From: Stieleria mannarensis
GTDB lineage: Bacteria; Planctomycetota; Planctomycetia; Pirellulales; Pirellulaceae
NCBI RefSeq assembly: GCF_014154935.1
Contig: NZ_JACEHH010000006.1
Location: 62,001 to 126,000 of the forward strand
DNA length: 64,000 nt
Direction of reading: 5' to 3'
This document shows positions 9,800 to 18,610 of the stretch, piece by piece (position 1 is the stretch's first letter; each line of letters opens with the position of its first letter). The notes beneath the pieces are model-generated. The model was given only the letters and a program-made list of their open reading frames with translations. It made no database searches and was not told the DNA's origin. A program made the position numbers and the translations under genes.

Positions 9800-11017
9800 A
9801 TGCCAAGAAACCTGGGAAACGAAGAACCATTGAACGGCGTCATTAGCGATACGATTTCGGCCATCCGATCGGTGATCGGCAGTGGACAAGCATTGCTGCA
9901 CACGCCCACCTTTGACGGAAACGAACTTGAATACGTCAGCGAATGTGTCTCGACGGGGTGGGTTTCGTCGGTGGGTAGTTTTGTCACGCGTTTTGAACAG
10001 ATGCTGCGGGAGATCACCGGTGCCCAACGGGTGGTCGCTTGTTCCAACGGAACGTCGGCTCTGTTTCTCTCGCTAAAGCTTGCCGGCGTCGAACCCGGTG
10101 ACGAGGTGCTGGTTCCTGCGTTGACGTTTGTCGCAACCGCCAATGCCGTTTGTCACTGCGGTGCTGTGCCCTATTTGGTGGATGTCGAAGCAGACACCCT
10201 GGGAATCGATTGTGCCAAGCTGCGTTCTGAGTTGGCAAGTTCGACGCGGGTTGTCGGGGGACACACCTACAATCGCAAATCGGGCAGGCGGGTTTCCGCG
10301 ATTGTGCCCATGCATTGCTTCGGTCACCCCTGTGCGGTTGACGAGATCGTTTCGCTGGCAGAAGAATTCAATTTGCAGGTGGTCGAAGATGCGGCCGAAT
10401 CGCTCGGCAGCACTCGCGAGGGACGACATACCGGCACCTTCGGACGGGTTTCGATCATCAGCTTTAATGGCAACAAGATCGTCACGACGGGCGGAGGTGG
10501 GGCGATCCTGACCAATGACGCCGAGTTGGGGGATCGCGCCAAGCATCTGACAACGACGGCAAAGCTCCCTCACGCGTGGAAGTTCTTTCATGACGAAGTC
10601 GGTTACAACTTAAGAATGCCGAATTTGAACGCGGCACTCGGCTGTGGGCAACTGGAACAACTTGACCGGTTTATCGCCGTCAAACGCAACCTGGCACGCC
10701 GATACATCGACGCGATGCGAGACGTCGCGGGCGTTTCGGTGTTTACGGAACCTCGTGGCTGCAAAAGCAACTACTGGTTGAATGCGATCCTGATTGACGA
10801 GAACGACCTCAATCTCAGAGATGCGATGTTGAAAGAGACCAATGAGCAGAGCATCATGACGCGTCCAGCTTGGGAGCTGATGCACCAATTGCCGATGTTT
10901 CAATCATGTCCTCGGATCGATCTGAGCCAGGCAGAGTCGTTGCAGTCACGCCTGGTCAATCTCCCCAGTGGTGTGTCCGTCGCTGAGCGAAGTCTCAAAC
11001 CCCGGGCACACAACTGA
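9800..11017 (+). CDS. legC: LegC-family PLP-dependent sugar aminotransferase
   Basis: A 405-residue DegT/DnrJ/EryC1-fold aminotransferase. VACSNGTSALFLSLKLAG and VLVPALTFVATANAV are typical, VVEDAAESLGS carries the PLP-contacting Asp, and SFNGNKIVTTGGGG carries the Schiff-base Lys (about residue 226). In the legionaminate route it adds the 4-amino group to the 4-keto-6-deoxy nucleotide sugar. The NGNK context, instead of the xxHKN seen in other sugar aminotransferases, is typical of LegC-type proteins. Its end overlaps the next start by one base. Confidence 0.88.
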   Translation: MPRNLGNEEPLNGVISDTISAIRSVIGSGQALLHTPTFDGNELEYVSECVSTGWVSSVGSFVTRFEQMLREITGAQRVVACSNGTSALFLSLKLAGVEPGDEVLVPALTFVATANAVCHCGAVPYLVDVEADTLGIDCAKLRSELASSTRVVGGHTYNRKSGRRVSAIVPMHCFGHPCAVDEIVSLAEEFNLQVVEDAAESLGSTREGRHTGTFGRVSIISFNGNKIVTTGGGGAILTNDAELGDRAKHLTTTAKLPHAWKFFHDEVGYNLRMPNLNAALGCGQLEQLDRFIAVKRNLARRYIDAMRDVAGVSVFTEPRGCKSNYWLNAILIDENDLNLRDAMLKETNEQSIMTRPAWELMHQLPMFQSCPRIDLSQAESLQSRLVNLPSGVSVAERSLKPRAHN

Positions 11018-11631
11018 TGGAACCGTTGGTCCTGATCGGCTGTGGCGGTCATTGCCGCTCGTGCATCGATGTCGTCGAGATGTCGGGAGATTTCCGCATC
11101 ACCGCGATCGTCGGACAGGAACACGAGCTTGGGCAGAAGTTGCTCGGCTATCGCGTCGATTCTACCGACCGGGATCTACCGGCACTTGTGGAACGAAACG
11201 GTAACTTCCTCATTACGATCGGACAAATCGAGACGAACGCGATTCGGGTCAAACTTTATGAAGAAGTGGTGCGACTAGGGGGGGGATTTCCAACGATTGT
11301 TTCCCCGCTGGCTCACGTGTCGAAGCACGCGAGCGTTGGAGCAGGGTCGATTGTGATGCACCATGCGATCGTTAATGCCTGCGCAAGTGTCGGAAACAAT
11401 TGCATTATCAACTCGAAAGCTTTGATTGAACACGATGCCGCGGTGGGTGACCATTGCCACATTGCGACCGGCGCCATCGTCAACGGGGGAGCGATCATCG
11501 GAGAGGATTGCTTTGTTGGAAGTGGAACAATCGTCAAGCAGGCGATTCAAATTGAACCGGGGTTGGTGATCGGAGCTGGGCAATGGATTGATGGACGATC
11601 GAAGGCTCGCGTGAGGAAGACGATCCAATGA
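11017..11631 (+). CDS. LegH/NeuD/PglD-type sugar N-acetyltransferase
   Basis: A 204-residue left-handed beta-helix acyltransferase. The N-terminus (VLIGCGGHCRSCIDVVEMSG) is the small Rossmann-like domain found in PglD/NeuD. From about residue 95, hexapeptide repeats follow. The segment SKALIEHDAAVGDHCHIA contains the His expected to act as catalytic base. In the legionaminate pathway LegH acetylates the 4-amino group of the nucleotide sugar. The gene overlaps its upstream neighbour by one base and its downstream neighbour by four (ATGA), so translation is probably coupled. An O-acetyltransferase role (NeuD) is the alternative. Confidence 0.8.
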   Translation: MEPLVLIGCGGHCRSCIDVVEMSGDFRITAIVGQEHELGQKLLGYRVDSTDRDLPALVERNGNFLITIGQIETNAIRVKLYEEVVRLGGGFPTIVSPLAHVSKHASVGAGSIVMHHAIVNACASVGNNCIINSKALIEHDAAVGDHCHIATGAIVNGGAIIGEDCFVGSGTIVKQAIQIEPGLVIGAGQWIDGRSKARVRKTIQ

Positions 11632-12308
11632 TCAAAGGAAAGAAAGTGCTTGCCGTTATTCCGGCGCGGCAAAACAGCAAGGGGCTGCCGGGCAAAAACA
11701 TCATTGACTTGGCGGGAAAGCCATTGATCGCCTACACAATCCAGGCCGCCAAAGCGTCTTGTTATGTCGACGAGGTGGTGGTGTCAACCGACAGCCAAGC
11801 GATTCGCGACGTTGCGCTTCGCTTGGGAGCATCCGTACCGTTTCTGCGGCCCGCGGAGTTGGCGACAGACGAAACGCCCGGTGTTGATGCGGTGTTGCAT
11901 GCCTGTCAATTGATCCACGGCTACGATCTGACGGTGGTGCTGCAGCCCACAAGCCCGTTGCGGACCGAACAGGACATCGACTTGGCGATCGAGCGGCTTG
12001 AGGACTTGCACGCGGATTTCTGTGTCAGTGTGACGCCTCCCAAACACCATCCGAACTGGCTATTCAAGGAAGAAGACGGCGGATTTCTCTCACGCTATGA
12101 AGACAAACCGCTCTCGGGTACTCGGCAGTCGCTCGAGCAGGTGTTTGCCTTGAACGGTGCGATTTATGTCGCAAGAACCGATCAGATGCAACAGCAACAG
12201 ACGCTGTTCGGCTCCAAAACAACGGCGTACGTCATGTCGCCGGAACGGTCCTACGACATCGATACGGAGATGGACCTCAAGATTTGCGAAATGATTATCA
12301 GAGGCTAG
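11628..12308 (+). CDS. legF: CMP-nonulosonate (legionaminate/sialate) cytidylyltransferase
   Basis: A 226-residue NeuA/LegF-family enzyme that transfers CMP from CTP to a nonulosonic acid, giving the donor for glycosylation. Conserved segments: AVIPARQNSKGLPGKNI (the nucleotide-binding loop), VVVSTDSQAIRDVA, and VVLQPTSPLRTEQDID. Length matches single-domain bacterial synthetases. The start ATG overlaps the preceding stop in ATGA. Whether it prefers legionaminate, neuraminate or another nonulosonate cannot be told from the sequence; LegF is chosen from context. Confidence 0.88.
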   Translation: MIKGKKVLAVIPARQNSKGLPGKNIIDLAGKPLIAYTIQAAKASCYVDEVVVSTDSQAIRDVALRLGASVPFLRPAELATDETPGVDAVLHACQLIHGYDLTVVLQPTSPLRTEQDIDLAIERLEDLHADFCVSVTPPKHHPNWLFKEEDGGFLSRYEDKPLSGTRQSLEQVFALNGAIYVARTDQMQQQQTLFGSKTTAYVMSPERSYDIDTEMDLKICEMIIRG

Positions 12309-12312
12309 TGGC

Positions 12313-13332
12313 ATGATTCCTTGGTTGAACGATCGTCCCGCTTACGTCATCGCAGAAGCCGGAGTTAATCACAACGGATCGATCCGTATTGCAAAACAAC
12401 TAATCGATGCCGCCGCAGACGCGGGGGCCGATGCTGTCAAATTCCAAACCTTCGTCGCATCAAAGCTTGTCACCAAGGACGCTTCTGCAGCCGAGTACCA
12501 GACTGCATCGACCGGTAAGTCATCACAGTTGCAAATGCTTCGGGGGCTCGAGCTTTCCCTGTCGGACCACCGGGAATTGATCGAGTATGCCTCCACTCGG
12601 AGAATCCAATTCCTGTCCACCGGATTCGATGACGCAAGCGTCAAGATGCTTGCCGACTTGGGCGTTCCAATATTCAAGGTGCCCTCGGGGGAGATCACCA
12701 ACTTTCCGCTGTTGGCGACGATCGCAAGCCTTCAAAAGCCAACGATCGTCTCGACAGGCATGGCAAATCTTGCAGAGATTCGTGCATGCTTGCGAGTCCT
12801 CGGTGACAATGGGCTGGAACTTGGTCAGCTGTCCGTCCTGCACTGCAATACGCAGTATCCGACTCCGATGACGGACGTCAATTTGCGAGCGATGTTGACG
12901 ATCCGCGATGCCTTTCCTGAGGTCACGGTCGGATACTCCGACCATACCCTTGGAATCGAGATCCCAATTGCGGCCGTAGCGATCGGCGCCAAATTGATTG
13001 AAAAGCATTTCACACTCGACCGGACGATGCCCGGCCCAGATCACGCAGCAAGTTTGCAGCCCAATGAGCTTGAGCAAATGGTCAGCGCGATCCGCAACAC
13101 GGAGGCGGCAATGGGAGATGGCGTAAAACAGGTCAGCCCCAGTGAACTCCCCAATGTGGTCGTCGCAAGAAAAAGTATCGTGGCGGCGTCGCCGATTCGG
13201 GCCGGCGAACGTTTCACAGAAGCGAACCTGACGACGAAACGCCCCGCGACCGGTCGATCACCGATGGACTGGTTGCAGGTGATCGGGACAAAGGCCGAAC
13301 GCAACTATGACGTTGACGAACCAATCGACTGA
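12313..13332 (+). CDS. legI: Nonulosonic acid synthase (legionaminate/N-acetylneuraminate synthase)
   Basis: A 339-residue NeuB-family enzyme condensing phosphoenolpyruvate with a 6-carbon N-acetylated sugar. The TIM barrel begins YVIAEAGVNHNGSIRIAKQL, followed by DAVKFQTF, KVPSGEITNFPLL, LHCNTQYPTP, VGYSDHTLGIE and EKHFTLDRTMPGPDHAAS. The C-terminal about 60 residues form the antifreeze-like SAF domain (VVARKSIVAASPIRAGERFTE uses several segments of it). Full length. Placement between the CMP-synthetase and the hydrolysing epimerase fits LegI. Confidence 0.92.
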   Translation: MIPWLNDRPAYVIAEAGVNHNGSIRIAKQLIDAAADAGADAVKFQTFVASKLVTKDASAAEYQTASTGKSSQLQMLRGLELSLSDHRELIEYASTRRIQFLSTGFDDASVKMLADLGVPIFKVPSGEITNFPLLATIASLQKPTIVSTGMANLAEIRACLRVLGDNGLELGQLSVLHCNTQYPTPMTDVNLRAMLTIRDAFPEVTVGYSDHTLGIEIPIAAVAIGAKLIEKHFTLDRTMPGPDHAASLQPNELEQMVSAIRNTEAAMGDGVKQVSPSELPNVVVARKSIVAASPIRAGERFTEANLTTKRPATGRSPMDWLQVIGTKAERNYDVDEPID

Positions 13333-13336
13333 ACCA

Positions 13337-14509
13337 ATGCGTACCGCCAAAACAATTTGCGTGGTGACCGGATCACGCGCCGAATATGGCCTGCTGCGTT
13401 GGTTCATGCGCGAAGTGCACTCTGACGGCGACCTTGCCCTGCAGGTTCTCGTCACAGGGATGCATGTCTCGGAACGCTACGGATCGACATGGAAGGAAAT
13501 TGTTGATGACGGATTCGAGATCTCCAAACGCGTCGAGATGCTCGAAGAGGACCGTTCAACAGTCGCTGTCGCGCGTTCAACCGGACGCGGGGTTGGTCTC
13601 TGTGCAGAGGCGTTCGCAGAGCTCTCGCCGGATCTGATTGTCGTTCTCGGTGATCGCTTTGAGGCTCTTGCGGCGGCCATTGCCGCCACCATGCTGAAAA
13701 TACCGATCGCACATTTTCATGGTGGCGAAACGACCGAGGGCGCGTTTGACGAGTCGTTTCGGCATTGCATCACGAAAATGTCTCACTTTCATTTTACTGC
13801 CGCCGAGGCATATCGGAATCGTGTCATTCAATTGGGAGAAGATCCCGAACGCGTCTTCAATGTGGGTGCGTTCGGACTAGACAATGCGGCGAAATGCAAG
13901 TTGTTAACAAGGACAGAACTCGAGGCCAGCACAGGGATTAGATTCCGTGAACGAAACCTGCTCGTGACCTTTCACCCCGTGACGCTGGATGATCAATCCG
14001 CTCAGGATCAATTTGTTGAACTCATAGCTGCTCTTGAGGAGCTTTCCCAATTCGGTGTGATTGTCACGCATCCCAACGCAGACCCAGGAAGCCACTTCGT
14101 CGCTGACGAAATCAACCGTTTCGCCGCACGCAACGGTGAACGAGTTTGGCAATTCAAGTCATTGGGATTCATACGCTACCTGTCCGCGATGCAGATCGTC
14201 GATGCCGTTGTCGGCAACTCGTCCAGCGGCCTGATTGAAGCCCCGTTTTTCGCGACACCAACCGTCAACATCGGTGATCGTCAAAAAGGAAGATTGGCCG
14301 GACCAACCGTCGTGCATTGCCCCCCCGAGCGTGCAGCAATCCGGAACGCGATCGAACGATGCTGCAGTCGAGACTTTGCCAGAGAGATTGAAGGTGCATC
14401 AAACCCCTACGGATCCGCCGGCGCCGCATCAAAGGCCAAGGAGATTCTGAAACAGGTTGACTTGAATGGCGTTCTGAAAAAGCCATTCTATGACCTGGTG
14501 GTTGTGTAG
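13337..14509 (+). CDS. legG: Hydrolysing nucleotide-sugar 2-epimerase (NeuC/LegG type)
   Basis: A 390-residue GT-B-fold enzyme starting ICVVTGSRAEYGLLRW, the NeuC/LegG signature. It also has LVLGDRFEALAAA-like (VVLGDRFEALAAAI), HFHGGETTEGAFDESFRH, and VGNSSSGLIEAPFF. The enzyme releases the nucleotide and epimerises C2, producing the free 2,4-diacetamido-6-deoxy sugar used by the NeuB homologue. The frame is open back to 13307 inside legI, but ATG 13337, four bases after the legI stop, begins right before the conserved core and is preferred. Confidence 0.88.
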   Translation: MRTAKTICVVTGSRAEYGLLRWFMREVHSDGDLALQVLVTGMHVSERYGSTWKEIVDDGFEISKRVEMLEEDRSTVAVARSTGRGVGLCAEAFAELSPDLIVVLGDRFEALAAAIAATMLKIPIAHFHGGETTEGAFDESFRHCITKMSHFHFTAAEAYRNRVIQLGEDPERVFNVGAFGLDNAAKCKLLTRTELEASTGIRFRERNLLVTFHPVTLDDQSAQDQFVELIAALEELSQFGVIVTHPNADPGSHFVADEINRFAARNGERVWQFKSLGFIRYLSAMQIVDAVVGNSSSGLIEAPFFATPTVNIGDRQKGRLAGPTVVHCPPERAAIRNAIERCCSRDFAREIEGASNPYGSAGAASKAKEILKQVDLNGVLKKPFYDLVVV

Positions 14510-14622
14510 TGCACAGTACCGCCAAGTGAACCAACGTTCTCTCAAGTTGCGGCCCGCTGGCTCGCGTTGAATCGTTGATCGTCCTTTGACATCAGTCGGT
14601 TCAAGAATCCACACAGGAGCCC

Positions 14623-15678
14623 ATGAAGACTGAAACCAATTTGCTGAATGAGAGCAGAATCGAGCGTTTGCTGGTAAACCAAGACGCAACCATTCTTGAA
14701 TCGATGCGAGTGATCGACGAGGGGGCTGCGCGGTTGGCCCTGGTGGTCGACCGGCAACGAAAACTATTGGGCGTCATCACCGATGGTGATCTGCGTCGCG
14801 CGTTATTGAACGGCGCGGACCTGCATTCCGCTGTGATGCCCTTTGCCAACACCGCCTATCGATCCGTCAATGTCAAAACCAGCCGGAATGAAGCACTGGA
14901 TTTGATGAAGTGTTTCACGATCGAGCAGTTGCCCGTCTTGGATGACGCGGGCTTCGTCTGCGGCCTCCATCTCTTGAACCAATTGATTCAGGTGGAGACT
15001 CTGCCGAACGCCGCGGTGATTCTCGCCGGCGGAAAAGGAACCCGTTTGGGAGCACTGACGAAAACGACTCCCAAACCGATGATCAGTGTCGCCGGTCGTC
15101 CGATTCTGGAAAGGATCATCATCCACCTGGTCGGCAGTGGAATTCGAAAGATCTACTTGTCGGTCAACTATCTCTCCGAGCAAATCGAGCAACACTTCGG
15201 CGATGGCAACCAATTCGGTTGTTCGATTGAATATTTGAAAGAAGACAAACCGTTGGGCACAGGCGGACCGCTCGCCTTGCTCCACGGCCAGCAAATCGAA
15301 CATGCGACGCTGGTGATGAACGGAGACTTGGTGGTCGACTTCGACGTCCAAGCCATGCTATCGCAGCACCATCGTGATGCAAATGTCATCACCGTTGGAG
15401 TCAAAAACTACACGCACCAAGTCCCGTTTGGTTGCCTGCAGACCAACGGTGGCATGGTGACCAAGCTTGTTGAAAAACCGGTGCTCCAGCAAACCATCAA
15501 TACGGGAATCTACGCGATCTCGCCCGAGATCATCGCGACGGTGAAGCCGAAATTCACTCCGATCACGAGCTTGATTGAAGAAGCGCTCAGCGAAAAGAAA
15601 CACGTCGGCGCGTTTCGAATTGACGACTGGATTGACGTCGGTCAACCGCATCAACTGGCTGAGGCGCGGGGCGAATGA
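14623..15678 (+). CDS. PtmE-like sugar-1-phosphate guanylyltransferase with N-terminal CBS pair
   Basis: A 351-residue protein. Residues about 8-120 form two CBS modules (VITDGDLRRALLNG, EQLPVLDDAGFVCG). Residues about 125-350 are a nucleotidyltransferase with the signature AVILAGGKGTRLGALTKTTPKPM, MNGDLVVDFD and NTGIYAIS. This fusion is the hallmark of PtmE from the Campylobacter legionaminate pathway, which makes GDP-GlcNAc from the sugar 1-phosphate; the CBS pair may bind a nucleotide effector. A good ribosome binding site (AGGAG) lies seven bases before the ATG. Its presence argues for the GDP-linked legionaminate route rather than the UDP-linked sialate route. Confidence 0.85.
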   Translation: MKTETNLLNESRIERLLVNQDATILESMRVIDEGAARLALVVDRQRKLLGVITDGDLRRALLNGADLHSAVMPFANTAYRSVNVKTSRNEALDLMKCFTIEQLPVLDDAGFVCGLHLLNQLIQVETLPNAAVILAGGKGTRLGALTKTTPKPMISVAGRPILERIIIHLVGSGIRKIYLSVNYLSEQIEQHFGDGNQFGCSIEYLKEDKPLGTGGPLALLHGQQIEHATLVMNGDLVVDFDVQAMLSQHHRDANVITVGVKNYTHQVPFGCLQTNGGMVTKLVEKPVLQQTINTGIYAISPEIIATVKPKFTPITSLIEEALSEKKHVGAFRIDDWIDVGQPHQLAEARGE

Positions 15679-15700
15679 ACTTCGCACGGAAGTTGAAGAG

Positions 15701-17170
15701 GTGACATCATCCCGCTCCTCGAAACGACGCTTCAAAACGCTGCTGGATACCTTGGCATATGGGATCCAGGGAGCACTTCCGCAGCTGCTCGCATTGCTTC
15801 TGCTTCCTGTGCTCACTCGCGTTCTTACCAAGGAAGACTATGGAATCGTCAACCTGGTGACGACGTTTTCGGCGATCGCAAGCGGTTTCATCGCGTTGCA
15901 ACTGCCCGCCGTCGTCGGCAGATTCTTTTTTGACTACGAGGAGGACCGAGTCGCGCGTTTTTTTTCGACGGTGCTTTTTGCGAGCTGTCTAATTGGCGTT
16001 TCCATTTTCTCGCTCTTGTGGATATTTGGAGATTTCTTTGTCGCCCTTTGCTACCCCAAATCAAAGCTAAGCTTTTTCCCATACTTCTTCATTGCCTCGG
16101 TAACAACTTACCTTGGCGTCGTGACGCGATGTTGCAGCACGTTGCTGCAGGTGCAGCGCAAGGCCACCAGCTTGCTCGTCAGTTCGGCGGTCGTTGCCAT
16201 CGTCCAGGCTGGCGTGACGCTGATTTTGGTCGTCTGGCTTCGGTGGGGGCCGTTGGGAGTGTTTCTCGCGACCGCATCAAGTGCGTTCGTCAACGCGCTC
16301 ATCTTGCTCATTCTGGTTCGCGACTCCATCCGGCCGCAATTTGATGTCTCGATCGTGCGCCCCTGCATGGCGTATTGCTTACCGCTCATCCCTCATTTTT
16401 TCGGGGCCTTTCTCTACACATCCTCCGACATCCTGATTTTGGAACGCTACACCGACCTTGCTGCGGTGGGAATTTATGGAATCGCAGTACGGTTGACTGG
16501 ACCGCTGCGAATCTGTGTCGATGCCTTCAATCGAGCAAATTCGCCACAGTTTATGAAACTGTCGTTGGAGTCTAAGGCAGACACCGTTCGTGAGTATCGG
16601 CAGATCATTACCAAGTGGACTGCCGCGATGTTGTCCGCCTGGGTTTTGCTGAGCCTGTTTGCAACCGAAGTGCTGACGATTCTCGTTCCACCGGAATTCT
16701 ATGCGGTCAGTCCGTTCATCCCGATCTTGGCGGCAGCGTACGTCTTTCGCGGATGGTACTGCTTTGCTGTACAGCCGCTGTTTTTTGAAAAGCAGACCCG
16801 CTGGATTCCAATCATCACGCTTTCATCGGGCATTGTGAACGTGGCATTAAATTTCGCTCTGATTCCGATCGTCGGAGCGATCGCTGCGGCCTGGACAACT
16901 TTGATTGCTTTTGCGTTGTCGTTTGTGATTGCACTGGTTCTATCCAATCGGTCGTATCGGCTTGATTGGAATGCCGGAATCAATGCGGCAATGGCCTGTA
17001 CCGCGGTGCTGACCGTCTTGTTGAGCGAGTTGGTGTTCATTGACTTGAATGCACTGGCCAGGATCTCGATCAAGCTTGCCGCACTCGTGATGATGAGCGC
17101 GTGCTTTTTCCACGTGAGTGGAATTTTGGGTGTTCATCAGCGGCTCAGCGGACGACCAGTCGAATCGTGA
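15701..17170 (+). CDS. Wzx-type polysaccharide flippase (MATE/MOP superfamily)
   Basis: About 489 residues with 12-14 hydrophobic segments. The beginning, LDTLAYGIQGALPQLLALLL then VLTRVLTKEDYGIVNLV, is typical of Wzx/RfbX flippases, which move lipid-linked repeat units to the periplasmic face. The open frame reaches back to 15575 inside the upstream gene. GTG 15701, preceded by GAAG/GAGAG-like purines and 23 bases after the previous stop, gives a normal N-terminus and is preferred. Together with the two polymerase-like genes it indicates a Wzx/Wzy-type pathway. Confidence 0.85.
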   Translation: MTSSRSSKRRFKTLLDTLAYGIQGALPQLLALLLLPVLTRVLTKEDYGIVNLVTTFSAIASGFIALQLPAVVGRFFFDYEEDRVARFFSTVLFASCLIGVSIFSLLWIFGDFFVALCYPKSKLSFFPYFFIASVTTYLGVVTRCCSTLLQVQRKATSLLVSSAVVAIVQAGVTLILVVWLRWGPLGVFLATASSAFVNALILLILVRDSIRPQFDVSIVRPCMAYCLPLIPHFFGAFLYTSSDILILERYTDLAAVGIYGIAVRLTGPLRICVDAFNRANSPQFMKLSLESKADTVREYRQIITKWTAAMLSAWVLLSLFATEVLTILVPPEFYAVSPFIPILAAAYVFRGWYCFAVQPLFFEKQTRWIPIITLSSGIVNVALNFALIPIVGAIAAAWTTLIAFALSFVIALVLSNRSYRLDWNAGINAAMACTAVLTVLLSELVFIDLNALARISIKLAALVMMSACFFHVSGILGVHQRLSGRPVES

Positions 17171-17233
17171 TCTGTCCTGCTAATCGCGGATCCTATCCGA
17201 CGCCGGTCTCCGTCTCTTTGCGATGAAACATTG

Positions 17234-18607
17234 ATGTCCCTTTTCGACTTGCCTCGCATTCTGTTGGACGCCGCGTTCCTGGACGTTATTGAATTGAACC
17301 CAGTCAGAAGCCAAACCGCCTTCGAGAAGGGGTTGCAAAAATCGCTGGAGAGCGAGGAGGAAGCGAATCAGTCAACGGGTCGGTTCGCTCGCATGCGTAG
17401 TCGCATCGCCAAGTTGGTCCGTTCGTTGACTGCTTCGAGCGTCCCGCTTGCCTTGATTGACAGCGAACCGGCATGGATCGCAGGCACAAAGAATCAGGAG
17501 AATGCACTTCGCCCGGTGTATCGTAGCTACCCGCGCCAATCGGCGTGGATTGACGCTGCAACATTAGATCTGCTTGCGGTCTCAGCGGCAAAGTTCAGTC
17601 TCTTTTACACCCCTGTCTTGTTGCTACGATGGCTGCAGTGCAACCAACGGATCAAGCGCACCTTCAAGAAAAGCTTTCGCATCTACTTGCGCACCTACGG
17701 TATCTACATTGCGGGAAGGTATTGGCTGAAAAAGTCGCGTCCAGGTTGCGTTATCCTTTCCAATGACCACGTCGGTACGTATTGTGCTCTCAACCAGGCT
17801 GCCCAAGACGAAGGCATACCAACGGTCTACATTCAGCACGCATGTGTCGCCGCACATTTTCCGACGTTGAAATTTGACTATGCCTTGCTGGATGGTCGCG
17901 ATGCGTTTGACAAGTACGGCACGTCGACCAGAACCAAGGTGTTTCTCACGGGAATTGCCAAGTACGATCACACGCAACGGGTCGAAACATGTTTGTCTTT
18001 AAGTGGGGACGGGCAAGGATCAGCGATCGGCGTGTGTTTCAACCTGCTAGATGACTTTCAGTACACGACAAGGATGCTCGAGCAACTGCGAAGTGACTTC
18101 GCTGGGCGAAAGATTTTGGCGAGGTTGCACCCAGCGACACCGCCATCTCATCGCGAAGCGGTCGGGCAGTTGTGTGCCGATCTGGATATTTGCATTTCAG
18201 ACAGTCGGGCAGAGGATTCATTTGGCTTCTTGGCACGTGTGGGAGTGCTCGTGTGTGGCGCCTCGTCCATCGTTTTGGAAGCTGCATTGATGGGTGTGCC
18301 GAGTGTCTTGCATTATTCATCCGAGATCGGAGATGTTTACGGATTTGTGAAACAGGGGCTGTCCCGGCATGCCAAAAGTCTTGACGCGATTGCGCGGGAA
18401 ATCGACGACCTGGACCATCAGCCTCGTAGGGTGTTGGCAGAAAAGGCGGAGTATTTTTGCGCCGGTTGCGGCCAGGCAGACCGCCCTGCCGCGGCGACGC
18501 TTGCCGCGGATTTGATCGCGCATCTTTGCCAGGCGACCGAACCGAGCGGCTGGCGAAAAACGGACGATAGCTATTATGAGTGGAAGGCTGAAGGCGAAGA
18601 GGGTTAG
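17234..18607 (+). CDS. Putative GT-B-fold glycosyltransferase (capsule/polysialyltransferase-like)
   Basis: A 457-residue protein without a clearly named family. Seen features: a long charged N-terminal part, hydrophobic residues near 115-145, then VILSNDHVGTYCALNQAA and GIPTVYIQHACVAAHFP. This resembles the central region of CDP-glycerol/polysialyl-type and surface-carbohydrate transferases, where a conserved His follows a short strand. A C-terminal GT-B half (KILARLHPATPPSHRE, VLVCGASSIVLEAALMGVP) looks like the donor-binding lobe. Because it lies right after the nonulosonate genes and the flippase, a role in transferring the CMP-sugar is plausible but only inferred. ATG 17234 is chosen over the TTG three bases earlier. 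Confidence 0.6.
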   Translation: MSLFDLPRILLDAAFLDVIELNPVRSQTAFEKGLQKSLESEEEANQSTGRFARMRSRIAKLVRSLTASSVPLALIDSEPAWIAGTKNQENALRPVYRSYPRQSAWIDAATLDLLAVSAAKFSLFYTPVLLLRWLQCNQRIKRTFKKSFRIYLRTYGIYIAGRYWLKKSRPGCVILSNDHVGTYCALNQAAQDEGIPTVYIQHACVAAHFPTLKFDYALLDGRDAFDKYGTSTRTKVFLTGIAKYDHTQRVETCLSLSGDGQGSAIGVCFNLLDDFQYTTRMLEQLRSDFAGRKILARLHPATPPSHREAVGQLCADLDICISDSRAEDSFGFLARVGVLVCGASSIVLEAALMGVPSVLHYSSEIGDVYGFVKQGLSRHAKSLDAIAREIDDLDHQPRRVLAEKAEYFCAGCGQADRPAAATLAADLIAHLCQATEPSGWRKTDDSYYEWKAEGEEG

Positions 18608-18610
18608 CCA

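Noticed and set aside
15575-15700. Longer N-terminus for the flippase overlapping the PtmE-like gene
   Set aside because: The extra residues are charged and unconserved in character, while GTG 15701 yields a normal flippase start.
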